Of a DNA stretch of 9,759 nucleotides, positions 5,759 to 9,759 are shown piece after piece. A program made the position numbers and the translations under genes. Origin of the DNA: Desulfobacterales bacterium (GTDB taxonomy: Bacteria > Desulfobacterota > Desulfobacteria > Desulfobacterales > 4be13); contig JAOZRQ010000244.1 of NCBI GenBank assembly GCA_029940115.1, forward strand, positions 1-9,759, written 5' to 3'. The notes under the pieces were generated by a model, which was given only the letters and a program-made list of their open reading frames with translations, made no database searches and was not told the DNA's origin. Numbering within the stretch: position 1 is the stretch's first letter; every line of letters begins with the position of its first letter.

Positions 5759-6571
5759 GTGACAATCACAAAAAACATCATCCGCTTCTATTTCCCTTTG
5801 GCCGTTGCCATCATCTTCGTTGCTTTGGGCGTCAGGGGGATTCTGGCGTATCAGACCCACCGTGCTGCCGAACTCCGGAACAACGCGTTACAGCGGGAGG
5901 TTCAATTGGCGGACAGTCTGACGGATCAGCATGAGGCGGTCAATCGCTACAAAAAGACACGCCCCCAGCTGCCCGAGATTCAGTTGAGAATTCTGACTCG
6001 GCAGTGGTCCATGGCACTTGAACGCCTGCATCAGATTCGGGCGGCCCAATCGAGCCAGATGCTGAAAAAGGATATTCCGGGGCTTCTTGACAACCTGAAA
6101 ACGCATCTTGATGAGATGAATGACCGGTGTGGAGCGTTGCTTATCTATGGTGAATCGGGGGCAACGGATCAGCCCTCCGACATTCCAGAAGGTTGGGAAG
6201 TCTCAAAACCGGATGCCGACATGATTTGGCGGGCTTACACCATCAGAGGGGCCATCCGGCTGGTGATGGCCTTTGTCACGTCGGAATGGGAGCGGAACCC
6301 AAAGAAGGCCGCAGGAATGATGAGACAAGCCATATCCGATTTCAAGACGGCAGTTGAGCAGGTGGATCAATCCGGTGCCGCGGCCTTTGAAAAGCAGATT
6401 CCGAGATGGAATCTGGAAATCCTTCATGGGGAGCAGTATATGAAAAAGATCACATTCACCCAAACCGACGCGGAACAGCGTCTGAAGCTCAGGGAGAACT
6501 TGGAGGCGATCATCCCGGAAAAGGGCGGGTATGCCCCTGGCGAGCCTCTGGAGAGAAAGGTCAGAAAATAG
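5759..6571 (+). CDS. Single-pass membrane protein of the VWA operon, MxaK-position
   Basis: This 270-residue protein has one N-terminal membrane segment (about residues 8-29) after a short basic start. A long helical, Gln- and Glu-rich part follows, probably outside the cytoplasm and rich in predicted coiled or TPR-like helices, though no TPR consensus is clear. I do not recognise a family by motif. Its place between two VWA genes is that of MxaK in the mxaACKL block; MxaK is also a short membrane-anchored protein, but about 190 residues, so this one is longer. The start is GTG 5759, with AGGGAG (5747-5752) six bases upstream. Its stop is directly followed by the ATG of the second VWA gene, so the two are co-translated. 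A transcribed MITE-like hairpin just upstream may separate its expression from the first VWA gene. Confidence 0.65.
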   Translation: MTITKNIIRFYFPLAVAIIFVALGVRGILAYQTHRAAELRNNALQREVQLADSLTDQHEAVNRYKKTRPQLPEIQLRILTRQWSMALERLHQIRAAQSSQMLKKDIPGLLDNLKTHLDEMNDRCGALLIYGESGATDQPSDIPEGWEVSKPDADMIWRAYTIRGAIRLVMAFVTSEWERNPKKAAGMMRQAISDFKTAVEQVDQSGAAAFEKQIPRWNLEILHGEQYMKKITFTQTDAEQRLKLRENLEAIIPEKGGYAPGEPLERKVRK

Positions 6572-7579
6572 ATGCGTCTTGAGGCCCCGCATTATCTTGG
6601 ATGTCTGCTCGTCATTCCCTTTCTCCTGCTTCTCTCAATGCGGGCGTGGCAATCATCCAACCGATGGCTCATGATCTTCTCCGGGGAGCGGAGACCTCTC
6701 CTCCCCTCTCTCTTGAGCCTATCCTGCGTATGCTTGGCGATGGCCTCGCTGACCCTCTCCCTCTGCGGCCCCGAGATCCAATATGAGCGGAACTGCCCCA
6801 GCAGAACCGAAATTGAATTCGTCATCGGCATTGATGTGTCAAAGTCGATGCTTGCGGAAGATGCCGCGTTTCCGGTCATGGGAAGATCTGTTTTCAGCCC
6901 TCTGAACCGCCTGAACCGGGCGCGGCATTTCGCGCGTGAGCTCCTGTCCCAATTGCCGGGCCAAAAAGTCGGCGTGTTCATCTTTGCCGGCAAGGGGATT
7001 GAGATTGTGCCCCTTACCGCAGATCATGGCTATTGCCGATATGTGCTGACGCATCTCAACGACGCAGATGTCACCCGCGGGGGAAGCGATCTGGGAGAAG
7101 CCCTCCGAACCGGGCTTGGGATGCTGGAAACATCACGGGGCAAAGGGGCAAGGTTCATGGTCATGCTTTCCGACGGCGAAGATGTTGAACCGGACCGGTC
7201 CTCCCTTTATGAATCGGCCAGAGATGCCGTGGAGAAAGGCATCATCGTCCATGCAGTGGGTGTCGGAACCCCCAAGCCGGTTCTGATTCCGATCAGAAGC
7301 GAACGAGGGGCATCCGTTTCGGATCACTATGCAGATGAGGAGGGCGCATACCTGACCACAGCGCTCATGGAGGAGACCTTGAAAAGCATATCCGACATTA
7401 CCGCCGGCCACTATTTTCGGATGAGTGACGAGAGCGTTCCCAAAAAGCTGGCTGAGGATATGTTGCGAAAGGTCCGGAAAGCAGAAGGCTCCATGGGGAG
7501 AGAAGTCGCATGGCTGAACCTCTCCCCTGTTTTCCTTGGGCTTGGGCTCTTTTTTCTTATTCTGGGTGAGCTTTTTTAA
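6572..7579 (+). CDS. Membrane VWA-domain protein, MxaL/BatB-like
   Basis: This 335-residue protein has membrane segments at about 9-23, 43-65 and 315-333 around a VWA domain, the classic Bat/MxaL layout. The MIDAS motif is D88-V-S-K-S92, with D201 in L-S-D-G-E-D. The middle site reads G-G-S-D-L-G-E-A-L, with S172 where a threonine is more usual. An extended region after the Rossmann-like strand (A-V-G-V-G-T-P) ends in repeated charged helices. It starts at ATG 6572, immediately after the previous stop, with AGAAAGG (6554-6560) about 11 bases upstream. It appears to be the last operon gene. A hairpin of eight pairs (7583-7590 with 7611-7618) follows, but no clear T-run, so termination is uncertain. 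The role is inferred as the second metal-binding partner of the MoxR ATPase. Confidence 0.88.
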   Translation: MRLEAPHYLGCLLVIPFLLLLSMRAWQSSNRWLMIFSGERRPLLPSLLSLSCVCLAMASLTLSLCGPEIQYERNCPSRTEIEFVIGIDVSKSMLAEDAAFPVMGRSVFSPLNRLNRARHFARELLSQLPGQKVGVFIFAGKGIEIVPLTADHGYCRYVLTHLNDADVTRGGSDLGEALRTGLGMLETSRGKGARFMVMLSDGEDVEPDRSSLYESARDAVEKGIIVHAVGVGTPKPVLIPIRSERGASVSDHYADEEGAYLTTALMEETLKSISDITAGHYFRMSDESVPKKLAEDMLRKVRKAEGSMGREVAWLNLSPVFLGLGLFFLILGELF

Positions 7580-7582
7580 ACT

Positions 7583-7618
7583 TAAATCCCATGATGACTC
7601 CTGATGTTTAGGGATTTA
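7583..7618. terminator. Weak candidate hairpin at the operon end
   Basis: TAAATCCC (7583-7590) and GGGATTTA (7611-7618) are complementary, separated by a 20-base loop, starting 3 bases after the last operon stop. There is no U-rich tract after it, so intrinsic termination is doubtful. Confidence 0.25.
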
Positions 7619-7691
7619 GAGCTTTCACAAATATATAACAGCGGATCAGAGGATGAAACGGATTTTTTTCGTGGATCCTCAACAAGAAAAC

Positions 7692-7778
7692 TGTGGATTC
7701 CCGCGTTCGCTGGAATGACAGGGGCTTGCGACTGTCATTCCCACCCTCAACGTCATTCCTGCGAAAGCAGGAATCCAC
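7692..7778. repeat. GTCATTCC-type palindromic repeat cluster between converging genes
   Basis: Two units of the widespread repeat form (GTCATTCC, a short GCG-AAAGC core, GGAATCCAC) lie in opposite orientation at 7692-7720 and 7750-7778. A partial TGTCATTCCC sits between them at 7733-7742. Each unit is itself an imperfect palindrome. The cluster sits a few bases after the arsM stop and downstream of the VWA operon, where the transcripts converge, so it could act as a bidirectional transcript end. The TGTCATTCCC decamer recurs at 5549-5558. Confidence 0.8.
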
Positions 7779-7781
7779 TGT

Positions 7782-8612
7782 TCAATAGGGAATCGCCCCT
7801 TTTTCCGCGTTCACTTTGACGCTGACGATTGAGGAGGCGATCCCCTCCAATTGCTCCTCCGACAGATTGAAGGTCTCTGCCAGCGACTTTACGAACGGAT
7901 CATCACTCCCGACCACTGAAAATTGCTGCTCCTCCATCACGCAGACACTTTCAAATCCGACTGAACGGATCGCGTCCAGATAGTCCTCTTTCAGAAGCGC
8001 GCCGGCCACGCATCCCACATATGCGTCAATGCTTTTCTTTATCTCATCCGGGAGCGGGTTGAGCAACACAATGTCGGAGACCATCATCCGCCCGCCGGGC
8101 GTGAGTATCCGGCAGGCTTCCTCAAATACCCGCTTCTTGTCCGGCGAAAGATTGATCACGCAGTTTGATATGATGATGTCCGCTGTGTTGTCCGCGACTG
8201 GCAGATTCTCAATCTCACCCAAGCGGAACTCCACATTCCCCGCGTCCACCTTTGCCGCGTTCTTCCGCGCAAGACTGACCATGTCCGGTGTCATGTCCAC
8301 GCCGATCACCCTGCCGGTCTCTCCCACTTTCTTGGCCGCGAGAAAGCAGTCCATGCCTCCGCCGGCACCGAGGTCAACCACCACCTCGCCCGCCTGCAAC
8401 GCGGCGAGCGCGGTGGGATTGCCGCATCCCAGGCCGAGATTCGCGTCATTCGGCACGGAACGGAGTTCCTCATCCGAATACCCGACTTCCTTGCTGACAT
8501 CTGAAGCCCCTTTGTCTGTCCCGCAACAGGGGAGGGCAGGGCCGCAGCAGGATGTCTTGGTCTTTGCGATGTGGCCGTATTTCTCTCTTACAATGTCTCT
8601 GATGTCTTCCAT
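7782..8612 (-). CDS. arsM: Arsenite S-adenosylmethyltransferase
   Basis: This 276-residue class I SAM methyltransferase converts trivalent arsenic to methylated forms in the cytoplasm. The SAM loop is D-L-G-A-G-G-G-M-D (80-88), with the acidic G-V-D of the next strand near 106. The three cysteines of the ArsM active site are present: C63 in L-G-C-G-N-P, C151 in S-N-C-V-I-N-L, and C201 in V-G-C-V-A-G. N-terminal Cys pairs at 22-23 and 29-30 are also typical. The length is normal and the gene appears intact. GAGGTG (8617-8622, minus strand) precedes the ATG by four bases. No arsR-type regulator or other ars gene is in view; the gene follows a hicBA remnant on the same strand across about 160 bases. 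A GTCATTCC-type repeat begins right after its stop. Confidence 0.93.
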   Translation of the reverse strand: MEDIRDIVREKYGHIAKTKTSCCGPALPCCGTDKGASDVSKEVGYSDEELRSVPNDANLGLGCGNPTALAALQAGEVVVDLGAGGGMDCFLAAKKVGETGRVIGVDMTPDMVSLARKNAAKVDAGNVEFRLGEIENLPVADNTADIIISNCVINLSPDKKRVFEEACRILTPGGRMMVSDIVLLNPLPDEIKKSIDAYVGCVAGALLKEDYLDAIRSVGFESVCVMEEQQFSVVGSDDPFVKSLAETFNLSEEQLEGIASSIVSVKVNAEKGAIPY

Positions 8613-8772
8613 TGTTCACCTCATTGTTCAGTTCAAATTTAATCTTGTCCTTAACCTTTCTCTTGCTCTGTAATCTCATTGACCTTTCCAAAATTCAACT
8701 TAATAGATTGATTTTATTGGGTTTACATAAATCAGACGGTAAGTATTCGGTGAAACCCGTCGAACTTGCCCA

Positions 8773-8982
8773 TCACGCTCGGTTCGGATTGACAAATCCG
8801 AACCGCCCGGTCCGCCGGATTTGGCAAGCCGGCGGGAGCGGTCTGTTTCCGTGAACTGGCACAGACAGACGCACATCCCTGCCGGCTTTGCCGTAAATAT
8901 GGTGACTTCCATGAATCCGCAACAGATTCCAGCCGTTGTTTTCAAGTGTCTTGCAGAATTTCTGACCGCTTACGGATTTCAT
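8773..8982 (-). CDS. hicA: HicA-type toxin with abnormal C-terminus, probably inactive
   Basis: This 69-residue protein starts like HicA mRNA interferases. It has M-K-S-V-S-G, F-C-K-x-L-E-x-x-G-W, the catalytic-histidine box G-S-H27-H-I-Y, and S-V-P-V-H-G-N-R-P-L-P (40-50). HicA proteins continue with a helix of the type L-R-x-I-L-x-x-A-G-L. Here residues 51-69 bear no relation to it and are encoded by two adjacent hairpins (8780-8835). I could not find the missing helix in other frames downstream. The ATG overlaps the hicB stop (ATGA), as in normal coupled pairs. The simplest reading is that the 3' end was replaced or truncated. The family call for residues 1-50 is firm; loss of activity is inferred. 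Confidence 0.8.
   Translation of the reverse strand: MKSVSGQKFCKTLENNGWNLLRIHGSHHIYGKAGRDVRLSVPVHGNRPLPPACQIRRTGRFGFVNPNRA
8780..8835. repeat. Paired hairpins at the hicA 3' end
   Basis: A perfect 11-bp stem CGGTTCGGATT (8780-8790) / AATCCGAACCG (8795-8805) with loop GACA is followed by a 7-bp stem CCGCCGG (8812-8818) / CCGGCGG (8829-8835). Bases 8789-8800 can also pair with 8816-8827 (11 of 12), so alternative folds compete. The position coincides with the point where the HicA sequence stops matching its family. There is no T-run on either side and no target duplication was found. Confidence 0.7.
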
Positions 8983-9182
8983 ACGGCAATCTCCATGACA
9001 CGATCCTTCTCACCCGTTTCCAATGACGAGAGATCCACGGACAGACATCCCTCGACAGCCTCATAGAGGTTTCCGAGCAGTTCCTCAAAGGTTTCCCCCT
9101 GTGTGGCACAGCCACGGATGGCGGGAACTTCCGCCCAGAATCCCCCTTCCTCCGCTTCGTGAACAATGACCTTGAGTTTCAT
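8979..9182 (-). CDS. hicB: HicB-family antitoxin, short type
   Basis: This 67-residue protein is of the HicB type: M-K-L-K-V-I-V-H-E-A-E-E-G-G-F-W-A-E-V-P, then G-C-A-T-Q-G-E-T-x-E-E-L and a helix L-Y-E-A-V-E-G-C-L. HicB binds and blocks HicA. This short form has only the partial RNase H-like domain and no recognisable DNA-binding tail. A strong GGGAGG (9192-9197, minus strand) lies upstream of ATG 9182. A longer frame running up to 9356 exists, but it crosses the remnant of another toxin gene and is not the start. It overlaps hicA by ATGA. It looks intact, although its toxin partner does not. Confidence 0.88.
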   Translation of the reverse strand: MKLKVIVHEAEEGGFWAEVPAIRGCATQGETFEELLGNLYEAVEGCLSVDLSSLETGEKDRVMEIAV

Positions 9183-9214
9183 GGTGTGTTTCCTCCCTTT
9201 TGCATGGTTCTGTT

Positions 9215-9352
9215 TTAAACGAGTTCTGACAAAAGGATCCCTGTGGTTTCGGCTGAACACAAATCCTGAAAATCCTTTGCACCTCTCATCATACAAGCTG
9301 TCGCCTCGGCCAACTCCGTCATGGCCGCCTTGTGAAAAATTGCGGGTTTCAT
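9215..9352 (-). pseudogene. ParE/RelE-type toxin remnant, frameshifted and truncated
   Basis: The first frame gives 45 residues beginning M-K-P-A-I-F-H-K-A-A-M-T-E-L-A-E-A-T-A, the typical start of ParE/RelE-superfamily toxins. After residue 19 the family-like continuation Y-D-E-R-C-K-G-F is found one frame over. The similarity then returns to the first frame (F-Q-D-L-C-S-A-E). This implies a lost base and a later compensating shift. Everything past about residue 36 is missing, where the family runs to 90-100 residues. The ATG overlaps the upstream antitoxin stop as ATGA, so this was the toxin of that pair. It ends 32 bases before hicB. Confidence 0.65.
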
Positions 9353-9624
9353 TCATACAATCTCCTTATTTCCGAAAAGACCTCCTCTGCCGGATATCCG
9401 ACTGATCTTCCCGCCTCAATCTCTCTCATTTTCCTCAGAAGCTCCTCGTTCCATGCGGCTTCGATTTCCGAATCGGCGTGTTGGCCTTCCTCAGAGGAAC
9501 CCAGGCTTTGCAGGAGAAGGCTTGCCAGTTTCGCCCTATATGGTTCGGCTATGTACAGGACAAAAAGTTGGAAACAGGCGAGAAACCCGGCTTTTTTCCA
9601 AGCTGACCGACCTCCCGACCGCAA
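9349..9624 (-). pseudogene. Unstab_antitox-type addiction module antitoxin, 5' end lost to a MITE insertion
   Basis: The last 66 or so residues (E-P-Y-R-A-K-L-A-S-L-L-L-Q-S-L, then A-W-N-E-E-L-L-R-K-M-x-E-I-E-A-G, then Y-P-A-E-E-V-F) match the small addiction-module antitoxin family (Unstab_antitox). That family normally has about 70-80 residues and pairs with ParE/RelE toxins, as here. The frame's first 25 residues are read from a 125-bp miniature element (9549-9673), so this start is not native. Removing the element and one copy of its 9-bp duplication gives L-P-E-P-Y-R-A-K-L, the expected family motif. It also opens the frame upstream to about 9716, though I find no ATG there, so a second lesion is possible. 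The present product may still be made as a fusion. Confidence 0.7.
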
Positions 9625-9673
9625 GAAAAAGCCGGGTTTCTTGGCTCAGGCATTTTTTTTGTCCTGTACACAG
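9549..9673. mobile_element. MITE-like element, 125 bp, 18-bp inverted ends, 9-bp target duplication
   Basis: The termini CTATGTACAGGACAAAAA (9549-9566) and the complement of CTGTGTACAGGACAAAAA (9656-9673) match at 17 of 18. They are abutted by ATGGTTCGG at 9540-9548 and 9674-9682. Inside is a perfect 16-bp stem, 9581-9596 with 9626-9641 (core AGAAACCCGGCTTTTT). The element has no open frame of its own. A 9-bp duplication fits several transposase families, including IS4-like ones, but the parent is not identified. It splits an antitoxin gene. Confidence 0.85.
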
Positions 9674-9759
9674 ATGGTTCGGGCAAATCGAATTTCCGAA
9701 TTTCATTCTTCCAATCCCGGGATCAGACTCCGGGGCCGATTGTGTACCGGGTTCCTTTG

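Noticed and set aside
8029..8673. Plus-strand 214-codon frame opposite arsM
   Set aside because: It is antisense to a clearly recognisable ArsM protein and shows no family features. It is a GC-driven shadow.
8979..9356. 125-codon minus-strand frame with HicB at its end
   Set aside because: Its first half reads the ParE/RelE remnant out of the main frame. The strong ribosome site at 9192-9197 and the family start place hicB at 9182.
9581..9641. 16-bp hairpin as an intrinsic terminator
   Set aside because: The T-runs lie inside the stem or more than 10 bases beyond it. The hairpin is better explained as the core of the 9549-9673 element.

Overview
The window is a repeat-rich stretch of a Gram-negative genome of roughly 50% GC. 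A Desulfobacterota-like (deltaproteobacterial) host is my guess. It rests on the style of the genes, the density of small palindromic elements and the number of toxin-antitoxin (TA) modules. No taxonomic marker gene is present, so it stays a guess.

Region 1 (111-7579, plus strand) is a MoxR/von Willebrand-type operon. It runs: DUF58 protein, secreted/anchored BatD- or MxaA-like protein, membrane VWA protein, single-pass membrane protein, second membrane VWA protein. From memory, this order (S-A-C-K-L) matches the mxaRSACKL block that supports methanol dehydrogenase maturation in methylotrophs. The matching moxR/mxaR ATPase would lie upstream of base 1. No dehydrogenase gene is in view, so the client of this putative metal-insertion or assembly machine is unknown.

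The operon is interrupted between the DUF58 gene and the MxaA-like gene by about 1.74 kb (980-2690). This segment holds a cluster of non-autonomous palindromic elements and a two-gene TA module: a long ribbon-helix-helix-like antitoxin candidate and a PIN-domain toxin. It is bracketed by two identical 28-bp copies of a palindrome-containing repeat. One copy encodes the end of the DUF58 protein and the other supplies the Shine-Dalgarno and start region of the MxaA-like gene. A diverged, compensatorily mutated version of the same palindrome sits in inverse orientation at the left edge (1-55).

Region 2 (7580-9759) reads on the minus strand. It holds arsM (arsenite S-adenosylmethyltransferase), a hicBA module whose toxin has an abnormal C-terminus, a frameshifted ParE/RelE-type toxin remnant, and an Unstab_antitox-type antitoxin gene. 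That antitoxin gene is split by a 125-bp miniature element.

The strongest non-genic signal is a set of four miniature inverted-repeat elements. Each has target-site duplications directly abutting its inverted termini: 1082-1201 (8 bp), 1230-1381 (9 bp), 5602-5736 (7 bp) and 9549-9673 (9 bp). Their termini differ, so they look like four different families. One is nested inside an older inverted-repeat element, one lies inside the VWA operon, and one disrupts an antitoxin gene. Other repeats are a 33-bp direct repeat with an inverted partner (4225-4338), a GTCATTCC-type repeat cluster (7692-7778) and paired hairpins at the hicA 3' end (8780-8835). No tRNA, rRNA or CRISPR array was seen.
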